DNA from: JAPOXK01 sp965220315
GTDB taxonomy: Bacteria; Chloroflexota; Dehalococcoidia; Bin125
NCBI GenBank assembly: GCA_965220315.1
Contig: CBDCPP010000001.1
Location: forward strand, 744,001 to 808,000
DNA: 64,000 nt
Direction of reading: 5' to 3'
The notes under the pieces were generated by a model. That model was given only the letters and a program-made list of their open reading frames with translations, was not told where the DNA came from and ran no database searches. A program made the translations under genes and the position numbers. Below are positions 1-9,266 of the stretch, one piece after another. Position 1 is the stretch's first letter, and the number at the start of each line of letters is the position of its first letter.

Positions 1-3000
1 TGGCTTCGGCGCACATGATAGACATAGCGGCCAACAACCGCTTGCGAGTCGACGTTTGCCAAGCTCAGCGAGAAGGCTTTCGATCCCCACTCGACGCGGT
101 AGTCACGCACGATCCCCAGCACGACGAGCCGATGGATCGCGCGCTCCTGGCCTTTCTTCGAAGCCTCGCCGTCACCGTCATCCGCCCGCTGCCAGAACGG
201 GAGCCGGTGCTCGCGCATTCGACCCCACTCTCCGATGTCGTTGAGGAGACGCTGGACGTCGGCAACCTCGCGGTCGATTCCCTGAAAGGAGCCATGGTGG
301 AAAAAGAGTTGGCGGGTGACGTCATCCTCCTCGGCGCGCCCCACGGCATCCCTCTCGGCCCTGGCTTCTTCGAGCACGGTATCTTCTGCGAGCAGGTCCC
401 GGTCGCGCTCGGCGGCGTACTCAATGAGGATGAGGGTGCAGTGTGCAGGATCCTTGTCGCGACCCGCGCGCCCCACCTCCTGGTAGTAGGCCTCGATGCT
501 GGAGGGCATACCGAAGTGGACGACGTAGCGGACGTTCGGTTTGTCGATCCCCATGCCAAAGGCCTTCGTTGCGACCAAGACGGGTACCGCGTTTTCCTTG
601 AAGTCCCTGGCGTTGTCTCTCTTCCGATTCTCCCAATCCGTTTGGTCTCGGTAGCGCGGCGGTTTGCCGGAGTAGATAGAGACCTTTTTGCTCCCGATGA
701 CCGCGCCGACCCGCTCAGCGATCGTCACGACCCCATAGTCGCCGTTGACGTGTGGGCAGAAGACGATCCCTGAGTGGGTGCGATCCCCTCGTGGCGAGAA
801 GAACTCCGCCGGCTGCATGTGAAATCGGGCGGGGAGCGACTGGAAGACACCTGCAAGGGCCGCCTCTGCCTCCTCCGGTGTCAGTTTCCTAATGTCATAG
901 CGCAACTCTGGCCGATCGAAGCTGCGGGGACGGACGACGGTGTTTTCCGACCGTTGCTCGATGCCGAGCTCGAAAAGCATGTCCTTGAGCACGGCGCGGG
1001 ATGCCGTGCCCGTCAGCGCGAGCAGCGCCGGCGTCTTCCCTGCGGCATCTTGGCAGACATCGCGCACGACCTTGCCGATGTTGAGATAGGCCGGGCGAAA
1101 GGCATGCCCCCACTCGGAGACACAGTGGGCCTCGTCGATGACCGCCAGGGTGATCGGGGTGGGGCTGTGCGCGAGTGTCCGTATGGCTTCGCGGAACTCC
1201 TTTATCTGGAGGCGCTCGGGCGCAACGAACACGAACAGCGCGTCACCGGAGGCGACCTCCTGGAGCAGGGCGGCGGTCTGGTCTTGCAGCGTCGTGTGGC
1301 TAGACAGGGCGGCGGCACGATCCACGCCGTGCTCCTCGAGACCCGCCACCTGGTCTTCCATCAGAGCAATGATCGGGTCGATGACGAGCGTTCGTCCCGG
1401 CAGGCAGAGGCCAGCGAGTTGATAGATGAGGCTCTTACCGCCGCCGGTGGGCAGGAGGACCGCGCAGTCTCGCCCCGCAAGCACCTCGGTCAGTGCCTCG
1501 AGCTGCCCCGGGAGGAAGGCCTCCTTCGCGAAGACCCCGCGGAGGACTTGGGTCAGTCCCCACGAGAGGTCGTCTGGGCTGGTCGGCAGAGGTGGTGCTG
1601 TGATCGCAGCCTCTGCTTCCAGGTCAAACGCAAGATTGATCGCAGCCGATAGTGCTGCACTGCGTACGACGACAGCCGGTGCCGCGCGGTGGGCCGGCAG
1701 TGACTCCCATGGACCGCGTTGGGGCTCCAGGAGGAGCGTGATGGTTGGTGAGGAGACCGGCTGGTGAGGCGAGGGTTTGTAGCCGTCCCGGGTACAACGG
1801 AGATCGCGCACGCGCGCGCCATCGCTGAGGCGCACGGTCGCGGGAGCCGCGGCGAGGGCCCACACGCGGTCGAAGCCGAGGAGCAAATCGAGGTACGGCA
1901 CGATCGCCTCGGGTAACCATGCCGAGCCGCCGTCGATGTGGATCGCCCAGTGGTCACTCCGGAGCAGGCCCGAAGCCAAGGCCTCGGCAAGGGCCAGGAC
2001 GGTCCGGTGCACCTCGATCGGGCCGTCTCCGAGCACCGCCCCCGCCCCCTCGCGCGGGTGTGTGCGTTCGGCTGGATCTGCGAGGCGGCCGGCGACGCCG
2101 TCTAAGTGCGCTCCCGCGCCGCGGCGCACCTCGGCCGCAGGAACACGAAGGACGTCGTAGCCGGCCTGCGCGAGGATCTCGTCTCGATCGTGGTCGATCG
2201 CCGTGTCGTCGGCGTGCTGGGCCCCGTCGATCTCGACGACGAAGGCCGGACCGCCAGCTCCTGGGGAGAGGAGAAAATCGACCCGACGGGCTCCAGTTCC
2301 GGAGGCGTCCGCGCTCGAGGCCAACGATTCGAGTGGGGCCTGGGGCACGGCCCAACGCGCTGCGTCGGCACTGACGCGGGGCAGCCACTCCGTGAGGAAG
2401 ATACGCTCCTCCTCCGAATCGAGGGCGAGGACGAGATTCGAGTCGAGATCAAGAGGCGGCGTTGCACGGGTGTATTGACTTCCCTCCGGGGCGACAATCG
2501 CGGCGCCCTCCCTGACTCGGACCGAACAGTCGCCCGGAAGCCCCGTAGGTTCGATGGCATCCGCGAGGCCAGCTCCCTCAAGGACGATCCGTTCCGCCTC
2601 AGGGTGCAGCGGTGGGGCGGTGCCACGCTGAATGACGCGCCGGAGAAGGGCGGCAAGACGAGCAGCACCAGGCTCTGGCGATGTCCCGTTGTCGGTGCAA
2701 GCCAACCAGCAGTGCCTCAATTCGCTCCACTCTGCGCGCGGGGAGCGCACCGCGCGCAACGAAGCGCCGGCGGCGGCATACCGCGCGACCCACCCCGGGC
2801 GGTCCGTCGTGGCATCGAACCAAGGAACGCGACGAGGCGGCGGCGCGGAAGGGACGCTGCCAGCCGCTGCGCGCTCTGTGGACGGCTCAGGGATGTCGAC
2901 GAGGCCCTTGCAGCTGCGATCGGTGCAGGACCAGAACGGCCGCCCTCGGAACCTTCCCCGGTGAGCCACCCGACGAATGGTGTCGCGGCCGCAGAGCGGA

Positions 3001-3086
3001 CAGGCAGGACTCACCTCGTCGCTCCCGGCCGCAGCGGTGTACTTCCGTCGTCGCGGTCGACGATCGCCCAGCCCAGCATGGGCCAT
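1..3086 (-). CDS. RecQ-family helicase with N-terminal zinc ribbon and nuclease-like domain (C-terminus beyond left edge)
   Basis: Reading the minus strand from the ATG at 3086 gives an open frame of at least 1028 codons that leaves the window at base 1. A four-cysteine ribbon of the topoisomerase type lies at residues 29-59 (CPLC then CTDRSC). A DUF559/Vsr-like segment follows near residues 268-320, with D270 in VDFLL, E285 and D287 in VVEIDGAQH, then a D-x-x-RD helix and GYDVLRVPAAEV. The RecQ core comes after that: Walker A LLPTGGGKS (K551), DEAH box VIDEAHCVSEWGHAF (D651), and the motif V/VI region KAFGMGIDKPNVRYVVHFG and YYQEVGRAGRDKD. It should unwind DNA using ATP, and the nuclease motif suggests cleavage as well. 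The frame has no internal stop. An in-frame TAG at 3159 bounds the start; TTG at 3116 is an alternative. Helicase identity is secure and the nuclease assignment is by motif only. Confidence 0.88.
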   Translation of the reverse strand, partial: MAHAGLGDRRPRRRKYTAAAGSDEVSPACPLCGRDTIRRVAHRGRFRGRPFWSCTDRSCKGLVDIPEPSTERAAAGSVPSAPPPRRVPWFDATTDRPGWVARYAAAGASLRAVRSPRAEWSELRHCWLACTDNGTSPEPGAARLAALLRRVIQRGTAPPLHPEAERIVLEGAGLADAIEPTGLPGDCSVRVREGAAIVAPEGSQYTRATPPLDLDSNLVLALDSEEERIFLTEWLPRVSADAARWAVPQAPLESLASSADASGTGARRVDFLLSPGAGGPAFVVEIDGAQHADDTAIDHDRDEILAQAGYDVLRVPAAEVRRGAGAHLDGVAGRLADPAERTHPREGAGAVLGDGPIEVHRTVLALAEALASGLLRSDHWAIHIDGGSAWLPEAIVPYLDLLLGFDRVWALAAAPATVRLSDGARVRDLRCTRDGYKPSPHQPVSSPTITLLLEPQRGPWESLPAHRAAPAVVVRSAALSAAINLAFDLEAEAAITAPPLPTSPDDLSWGLTQVLRGVFAKEAFLPGQLEALTEVLAGRDCAVLLPTGGGKSLIYQLAGLCLPGRTLVIDPIIALMEDQVAGLEEHGVDRAAALSSHTTLQDQTAALLQEVASGDALFVFVAPERLQIKEFREAIRTLAHSPTPITLAVIDEAHCVSEWGHAFRPAYLNIGKVVRDVCQDAAGKTPALLALTGTASRAVLKDMLFELGIEQRSENTVVRPRSFDRPELRYDIRKLTPEEAEAALAGVFQSLPARFHMQPAEFFSPRGDRTHSGIVFCPHVNGDYGVVTIAERVGAVIGSKKVSIYSGKPPRYRDQTDWENRKRDNARDFKENAVPVLVATKAFGMGIDKPNVRYVVHFGMPSSIEAYYQEVGRAGRDKDPAHCTLILIEYAAERDRDLLAEDTVLEEARAERDAVGRAEEDDVTRQLFFHHGSFQGIDREVADVQRLLNDIGEWGRMREHRLPFWQRADDGDGEASKKGQERAIHRLVVLGIVRDYRVEWGSKAFSLSLANVDSQAVVGRYVYHVRRS

Positions 3087-3188
3087 CCAACCAGGACCAG
3101 CACGACGAGTCCCCAACGCAGGAGAGCCCCCTTGCCTTCGCGGAGAAGGACGTACGTGCTACGGCAGTCGCTCACCAACAACCCGGCA

Positions 3189-3209
3189 AGGGGGCGTGAA
3201 GCGCCCCCT
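3189..3209. repeat. GC-rich perfect hairpin upstream of the RecQ gene
   Basis: AGGGGGCG - TGAAG - CGCCCCCT forms a perfect 8-bp stem with a 5-base loop. No T-run follows on either strand, so calling it a terminator is weak. The same GGGGGCGTGAA core recurs in the hairpin near 22708. Confidence 0.5.
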
Positions 3210-3454
3210 CCGCGTTGAGCGGGCTGCTGGTAATTGACTGGCCATAGCACCAGGGCAGTCTACACGAGCTCGGACCCGTTGTTCCCGGCCAAACCCTGTC
3301 CGATAAGGCCGGCTATCGGTCGACGTCCGTTGACTAGAGCGCTGGTCCTTCCCGAGATTGCGCGCAGTTGATCCGGTCGGGTCCGTCAACCCGCAAGCAC
3401 TCGGCGGGTAGCGGCCTCTCCGACCGCGCATAGCTGGAAGAGGGGGCGATCTCG

Positions 3455-4621
3455 ATGCCGGTAACGCTAGCCAGCGCCGGCCGGCGCCTCATTCCATTGC
3501 TCTGCGCCTGGGCGCTCGTGACGATGGCCTGCGGGGGAGAGGCGAAGACGCCTCTGCCGGAGATTGCGCCCGATAGCGAGACCACGGGCCCTGCTGCGCC
3601 GCCAGCAGCGCCCGTGGAAGTTCCGCCTGTTCCAGCAGAGGAGGAAACAGCGGCACAGGTTCAGCCGGCCGTCCCCGCGAGTGCCGAAGAGCAGGAGACG
3701 GAGCCCGACCGGCTAGAGGACCGGCCAGAGCCGCCCGAACCAGGCGAGTCACCGACCGTTGCCGATCCCGGCGCACCCACCGCCGCGGTGGCTGAGGAAG
3801 CTTCGTCCCCCACCCCGGAATGGGTCCCCGTCCAGATCGAAGTCCACGTCCAAGCTATCCCTTCCGGCATCCCGCCCTACGACCGCAATGACTGGAAACA
3901 CTGGAACGACACCGACGGGGATTGCCAAGACGCCAGGCAGGAAGTGCTCATCGCCGAGTCGCTCGCGCCGGTCGCCTACACGGACGATCGCGCGTGCCGG
4001 GTCGACACCGGCTCCTGGGTCGGCCCGTATACCGGCGAGGCCTTCGATGCCCCCGGCGACCTGGACGTCGACCACATGGTGCCCCTCGCAAACGCCCATC
4101 GCTCCGGAGGCTGGGCGTGGGACGCCGCGCGCCGGGAGCGGTACGCGAATGACCTGAGCTATCCCGATCATCTCATCGCCGTGCAGGCCAGGGCCAATCG
4201 CGCGAAGGGCTCCCGTGGTCCGGAGGAGTGGAGGCCACCCCTGCGCAGCTACTGGTGCGAGTATGCCATCGCCTGGGTCGTCATCAAGAATGACTGGGGG
4301 CTGACGATCACGGAGGCCGAATTCGCGGCCTTGCAGGGAATGCTCGACACCTGCGAGACGGCACCCACGCTCACGAGGGCGTCGGGCGCCCCTCCGAATC
4401 CGTCGCTGCCCACCGACGCTGCCACGCCAGCCACGGAGGGATCTGCTGCGCCGGGCCTGTTGTACGACCCCGCCGGTCCAGACCGGGACTGCGGGGACTT
4501 CGGGGAGTGGGCACAGGCGCAGGCCTTCTACGAGGCTGCAGGCGGACACGCCGGCGATCGACACCGGCTCGACTCGGACGGGGACGGGGTGGCTTGCGAG
4601 TCGCTGCCCGGAGCGCCGTGA
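3455..4621 (+). CDS. secreted or lipid-anchored HNH nuclease with excalibur domain
   Basis: The 388-residue protein begins with a signal segment and a possible lipoprotein cysteine at C26 (VTMACGG; a weak lipobox). A long Pro/Glu/Ala-rich linker reaches about residue 125. The nuclease domain follows, with W-K-H-W, TDGDCQDARQEVLI and the catalytic VDHMVPLANAH (D206-H207), then PDHLIAVQARANRAKGSRGP and W-x-P. This is the GmrSD C-terminal/DUF1524-like HNH layout common in secreted bacterial nucleases. The last 45 residues are an excalibur calcium-binding domain (DRDCGDF...DSDGDGVACESL). A GAGGGGG ribosome site precedes the ATG at 3455. It should cut DNA outside the membrane. It stands alone between the RecQ gene and an IS remnant. 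Confidence 0.85.
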   Translation: MPVTLASAGRRLIPLLCAWALVTMACGGEAKTPLPEIAPDSETTGPAAPPAAPVEVPPVPAEEETAAQVQPAVPASAEEQETEPDRLEDRPEPPEPGESPTVADPGAPTAAVAEEASSPTPEWVPVQIEVHVQAIPSGIPPYDRNDWKHWNDTDGDCQDARQEVLIAESLAPVAYTDDRACRVDTGSWVGPYTGEAFDAPGDLDVDHMVPLANAHRSGGWAWDAARRERYANDLSYPDHLIAVQARANRAKGSRGPEEWRPPLRSYWCEYAIAWVVIKNDWGLTITEAEFAALQGMLDTCETAPTLTRASGAPPNPSLPTDAATPATEGSAAPGLLYDPAGPDRDCGDFGEWAQAQAFYEAAGGHAGDRHRLDSDGDGVACESLPGAP

Positions 4622-5140
4622 CCGTGCGCCGCTCTCGGAACGCCGCCACTGCTTCGCAAGGGTGCCGACTAGGGCTATTGCCCCTTCCTCTCAGGTCCTA
4701 GCCCGTCTGCCACTGGCTTTGGGACAAGGCAGTCGAGGAGCGCTGCGGAACTGCGATACGGACGTGGCCAGCGTCTGGAAGCACAACCGACGGTTGCAGG
4801 CCTGGGACCTCTCCCAAGCTCCCCACCCGGGAACGTGGCGGCTTCCCCGTTGAGGGCGACGATATCCTCTGGGTTGTCTCCCCAACCGATCAGGCCATCG
4901 CCGGCTGAGCTGCACTGGTTCCGCTTCCCCAACCGCCAGCGGGCGCTATGGGCAGCCGAGAGCGCCATCCCGCCAAACCGCAACGGGCAGCGCGCCCTGG
5001 CGGTGGCGGCGGCCGTTCCCGCCCTGGTGGACTGGACGGACGCCGAGAAGATGGTGAGGGAGTACCGGGCCGCTGGGGATCTACCCGCGCGGCCACCTGA
5101 TGGCCTTCGTGCGGTCCGTGCTGCCTCCCGATGTGCTGCC
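4622..5140. other. non-coding or degraded stretch
   Basis: I see no convincing gene between the HNH nuclease and the transposase stub. A short + frame near 4990-5100 has protein-like composition (LVDWTDAEKMVREYRAAG) but no usable start or recognisable family. It may be the remains of a gene cut by the insertion sequence. Confidence 0.4.
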
Positions 5141-5528
5141 CGCCGCCGCAGCCGAGCGAGCGCACGAGGTCGTCGACGCGCCTCGTGGAGACGCCCTCGA
5201 CGTAGGCCTGCGTGACCACGGAGAGGAGGGCGCGCTCCGAGCGCCGCTGCGGCTCGAGCAGCGAGGGGAAGTAGCTGCCCTCGCGCAGCTTCGGGATGCC
5301 CAATTCGATCGTGCCCACGCGCGTGTCCCAGCGCCTGGGCCGGTAGCCGTTACGCCGGGTCAGGCGCGTCTCGCTGCGCTCGCCGTGGGCGGCGCCGATC
5401 TGCTCGGAGACCTCGGCGTCCATCACCGCCTGGGCGAGCACCGCGACCGCCTCGCGCAGGAAGTCGAGGTCCGCTCCGTCCGCCTGCTTGCGCAGCAGTT
5501 CCAACAAGTCCACGCTCTCCTTGAGCAC
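5141..5528 (-). pseudogene. IS256-family transposase, N-terminal fragment
   Basis: About 128 residues from the ATG at 5528 match the N-terminus of IS256 (mutator) transposases: a leading helix with LLRKQADGADLDFLREAV, then EVSEQIGAAHGERSETR, RNGYRPRRWDTRVGTIEL, IPKLREGSYFPSLLEPQRR, and VTQAYVEGVSTRRVDDLVR. Homology stops abruptly after SLGCGG. The catalytic DDE core, which should make the protein about 400 residues, is absent on both sides. It is a relic of an insertion and cannot transpose by itself. Confidence 0.85.
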
Positions 5529-6069
5529 AGTCGTCCTCCTCCACGTGACTCTTCTTCTTGTGCAGGATGGCGCTGTGGTCTCCTACGTCTACCTCCTGTG
5601 ACACCACTTCCGGGGACGCTACTGGTGAGGATTTTGCTTCGGCCCAGTTGGGCTGCTCAGCACCCGTCAATAACGCGCCACCTGCAGCTGTGTCGGCATG
5701 TGCTTCCCTCATCACGCAAGCCGCAATAGATGTGATGACGGAGCGGTTTGAATTTGCTGACGAGGTGATTGATGTCTACCAGGCTATTTCGGAGCCGCCA
5801 TTCCACCAAATTGGAAGGGTTGGCCGAGAGCGGTGACGACTAAGGCGATCTCGCCATGCGAACAGTGAACAGAGTGTGGATGTCGAGTACAGCCTGTACG
5901 TGGGAGTCGAGGACGGTGGGCGCGTCGTCATTGAGCCCGCGCGGCTAACAGGCATGCATGGGCCAGACCGAGCCCGTACGGGTCGCCTCATCGCCTACCG
6001 GAACTGTCTCAAGCGGACGCCATCTGGTGGCGTAGATGGTCTCGTCGTCTCTGGCGGGCAGCTCGCGAG
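5529..6069. other. intergenic stretch with no recognisable gene
   Basis: The first bases are the upstream flank of the IS256 stub. No frame here shows a known motif or a good start with a ribosome site, and no clear terminator or repeat was seen. It may hold decayed sequence left by the insertion. Confidence 0.4.
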
Positions 6070-7470
6070 CTAGGGAGGGTGTTGTCCCATCAGTCCGTCG
6101 ACCAGGCTCAATAGCTCCCGCTCACCCCATGGCCGATTCCCTTCAATCCACCCCTTCAGGTCGGCGAGCGTCTCATCATCGGCAAGGGAGTCCAGAAGAC
6201 GTTTGTGGCTCTGAGTCGTCGCCTCTCGATTGGAGATGGCGATGTAGTTCCGAAGCGCCTCGAATGCCACCGAGAGTGTCTGCCTGAAGGCCTTCTCGTC
6301 TGCGGCTGTGCGAGCGCCGTGGACCAACTCCGAGCGATCGCGGTACAGGGCGAAGGCCTCGCCCGGATCCCTGAAGTGCCCGTCTATAGCGATCGAGAGC
6401 AACGCAGCGCGAATCGCCACGGCGGCGCCCTTCAGGCGCTCGCTCTCGCCCTTCACCAGGATCGCCTCTAGGCCGGAGAACATCGCAATGAGCTTCATCG
6501 CCCACGGTACCCCGAGGCTCCGGGCCATGCCGAACTACCGGATGGCCAGCTCGACTCTCTCCTGTACGTCGGAGCGTCCAGTCGCACGTAGATCGTAGAG
6601 CGGAGCAAGGAAGTCCAGCGCTGCTTGGAGAGACTCCTCGTGCCATGGACCGGGTTGCTTGACCCGCCTCCCAGGTTGGTGGATCCAGGCGCCGTGACCG
6701 CGCACCACGTTCCAGCCGGTGCCGAAAGCTAGATCGATGTCATCCAGGTACGCGTTGATCGAGGAGGAGCGTGCGATCTTGAGTTCATCGCACAACATCG
6801 AGGCTCGTTCTAACGCGCGGGACCTGGCGGCGCGCGGCGTCCCTCCCTTCACCTTCATCCGAGCCACGGTGTGACCGCGCCACTGCGGACGCCAAGGCGC
6901 GCTCCAGAGCTTCCACTCTTTCAGGAGGGTCGGAGAGCCGCGGACAAGCTCGACCTCCCCCATGGTTATGGGATACGGGATAGCGACTCCGGTAATCTGT
7001 ACGATGGCTTCGTAGTCCCTACACGGGATGTCAATCGCTTCCATGAAGGCTGCGATCTTGCTCTTCTGGGCTGCAGGAGTACGGAAGCTGTCATCTAGCA
7101 CGATCTCGCAGCAGAACGACCAGAGGCTGGTCTCCAGCTCTCGGTCAGACTTGACGTCCGAGAAGTACCTCCTTCGTCGCTCGGCCAGGAGCAGATCGAG
7201 CGCTTGCCGATAGAGCCGATCGGTGCCGAGCAACATCACGAGGCTGGGAGGGGAGCCAGGGATGGTCGCTCCGGGAACGAGGTGGTGCAGGTGCTGGGGA
7301 ATCGTCTTCCAGGCGTGTGGCGTCCCGGGGTCCGGCTGCTCGTTGACACGCAAGTCCCGCGCCAGTGCGGTCAGTGCCTTGCGAATCTCGCGTTCTGCCA
7401 CGGCGCGCCTCTCGTTCAACACCCAGCCTGCGCGCGCTCGACATTGGGCGCCAGCCGTCTGCGCGAGCAT
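6070..7470 (-). pseudogene. HEPN (ApeA-like) protein interrupted by one in-frame TAG
   Basis: The frame from the ATG at 7470 gives 311 residues and stops at TAG (6535-6537). The same frame then continues for 154 codons to a stop at 6070. The break falls inside one domain: VELAIR, stop, FGMARSLGVPWAMKL, IAMFSGLEAILVKG. The second half carries the HEPN signature YRDRSELVHGA (R-x4-6-H), typical of ApeA-like HEPN ribonucleases of abortive-infection systems. A TAG lies directly upstream of the first ATG, so the N-terminus cannot extend in frame. An internal ATG at 6528 could restart translation of the C-terminal half (152 residues). It is most likely inactivated by a nonsense mutation; a split pair is the alternative. 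FRG and methyltransferase genes lie upstream on the same strand. Confidence 0.7.
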
Positions 7471-7862
7471 CTACGTGTGGCAGAAAGTGACTCTCGAAGG
7501 TTCCCCGGGGTATCTGGCGGACACGATCCGCTCGCCAGCGGAAGTCCAAAGCAGGGACGCCACCGCACTTAGCCGAGCGCCTGACGCGCGTCTTCTAGGA
7601 GTGCTTCGAGTTCTGAGAGGGAGCGGACTGATGGTCCTCCCCTACGCACCGGCGAATACACCGAACTCGTCCCTCTCGCCAGCGCGCCGGGCAGGCGCGA
7701 GGGGAAGTCAACACTGGCGAGTATCACGACCTACCACCACATGACGTTTGCAGGGATGGTGCGAACCCCGTCGATGCCGTCATGGCCAACTCCCGCGACC
7801 AGCAACAACAGGCCACTCCTCGGACCCCGATTGCACCTCCGCCACGCCGCGCGCCGGCGTCC
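7471..7862. other. intergenic stretch between the HEPN and FRG genes
   Basis: This 392-base gap between two minus-strand genes contains no frame that I can support. It should hold the promoter of the HEPN gene, but no strong -35/-10 pair was recognised. Confidence 0.4.
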
Positions 7863-9188
7863 TCATGCCTCCGGCACGCCGTCGCCGCGCGCGGCATACG
7901 CAACGAGGGGCCCCTCGATGCCCGCCTCGTGGGTGTACTGGAGACTCTCGATCTCCACCGTGATGGCCGGGGCGGCGCCGTCGATCGCCTCCAGCACCAA
8001 CGTCTCCCGGACTGGCCAGTGCAGGGGCTGCGAGTCCACGCCCTCGTAGTCGTACCGGTTCAGCGAGAGCAGCCAGGTTCCCCCTGCCTCCGGCGCGAGC
8101 CCCGAGAAAGCCACGAAGGTGTCCTTCTCGAGCGGCCCGCTCGCGGAGGCTCCACTCTCGTGAGTGATCGTGAAGCTGGGTCCGACCTGCGTACTGGCGT
8201 CACCAATCAGACGAATACAGAATCCGGGGAACACTTCGGTTGCAGTAGTCTCCGAGTCCTGACCGGTTCCTCGCAGGCCATCCGCCCTGTGGCCACGCTG
8301 GCGTTCCGCGTACGCGGACTCCATCTCTTCCGGGAACGCCTGCGGATCGCGTGGGGAACGGCTCCGAAACGTCGCCATATCAGCAAGGGCTTCGTCTCTC
8401 CGATCGGCGTACCAGTACGAGATCGCGCGGTGGTACTGCATGTCCACCCTCGGTGGTGTGACGAGCTCTTCGTACCGGGCGAAGAAGCCGAGTGCACTCT
8501 CGTGTCGGCCCGCCTCGGCGGCTCGCACGCCCGCGTGCCACTCCGCATCGGGATCATGGAGTCGGTCTTGATCGCGGATGAACCCCGACAGGTCGTTGTA
8601 GACCGTCGATGCCTCAAGGCCGTACACCACCCGCAGATGCGACAGGATCTCCGGCTTGAGCCTGCTCGGGATCTCGATGATGGTGACGTGTCCCTCCTCG
8701 ATATAGCCACTCGTGGGCTCGATCCAAACGCTCTTTTGCACGTCCGCCATGTTGGCTGGGGTCCCGCGAGCTACGAGCTTGTACGGAGCGATCACGTCAC
8801 GCTGCTCGCGACGCACGAGCGGCTCTTCCATAAGGATGACCCGGCCGTCCGTGTCAGGCTGGTGGTACGAACTGAAGAACAGCGCGATGTTGAGGTCGCG
8901 CGTGAAGTCGATCAGGTTCGTCTTGCCGCCTAGGTGCTGGAGGCGCGTCAGGACATCGTCGTCGCTGAGATGGGGCGCGTACCGCCGCGCGAGCTCGATC
9001 CGGCGTTGCTGGGCGGAGCCAATGTCGAAGTGCTGGTCGTCGATCTCGTAGAGCTCGCGGTAGAGGCCCGACGAGATCCGCCGGAAGCACTTCGGCTCGC
9101 CACGGAAGATGACTCGGGTCTCTGCTTCGTGGGCCCGGCTGATCAGTCGGGTCAGCAGCTCTTGGAGTTCGTCGCTTGGTGCGTTCAT
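7863..9188 (-). CDS. FRG-domain protein
   Basis: The 441-residue protein starts at an ATG preceded by AGGAGG. Its N-terminal third is an FRG domain: the name-giving F-R-G in TRVIFRGEPKCFRRIS, then LTRLQHLGGKTNLIDFTRD and LNIALFFSSY, which match the family pattern of QH-G...TxLxDxT...ALFFA. After it lies a helical, TPR-like stretch (AAEAGRHESALGFFARYEEL, YHRAISYWYADRRDEAL), then a beta-rich tail. FRG proteins are common in phage-defence and restriction loci, and their biochemical activity is unsettled. It lies 78 bases downstream of a DNA methyltransferase on the same strand and may be co-transcribed with it. Confidence 0.85.
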   Translation of the reverse strand: MNAPSDELQELLTRLISRAHEAETRVIFRGEPKCFRRISSGLYRELYEIDDQHFDIGSAQQRRIELARRYAPHLSDDDVLTRLQHLGGKTNLIDFTRDLNIALFFSSYHQPDTDGRVILMEEPLVRREQRDVIAPYKLVARGTPANMADVQKSVWIEPTSGYIEEGHVTIIEIPSRLKPEILSHLRVVYGLEASTVYNDLSGFIRDQDRLHDPDAEWHAGVRAAEAGRHESALGFFARYEELVTPPRVDMQYHRAISYWYADRRDEALADMATFRSRSPRDPQAFPEEMESAYAERQRGHRADGLRGTGQDSETTATEVFPGFCIRLIGDASTQVGPSFTITHESGASASGPLEKDTFVAFSGLAPEAGGTWLLSLNRYDYEGVDSQPLHWPVRETLVLEAIDGAAPAITVEIESLQYTHEAGIEGPLVAYAARGDGVPEA

Positions 9189-9266
9189 GCAACTCCCTCC
9201 TACTCCGGTGCGACCGAGAACGCATTCGACGCCGACAGACTCCTCTTGGCGAATCGGCTGGGAGCT

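Noticed and set aside
1..3086. Identity as DpdF of a 7-deazaguanine DNA modification cluster
   Set aside because: No tRNA-guanine-transglycosylase-like or other dpd gene is in view, and the zinc ribbon and nuclease motif are not expected in that family.
15..3218. Long + strand frames across the first 3 kb
   Set aside because: They lie codon-on-codon opposite the RecQ-family gene, whose minus-strand translation has clear helicase motifs. The + products show no motifs.
3011..3250. Minus-strand 79-residue frame with a hydrophobic stretch (WGLVVLVLVGWPMLGWAIV) overlapping the RecQ start
   Set aside because: It looks like one membrane helix, but it overlaps the conserved zinc-ribbon region in another frame and has no ribosome site. 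It is possible but not supported.
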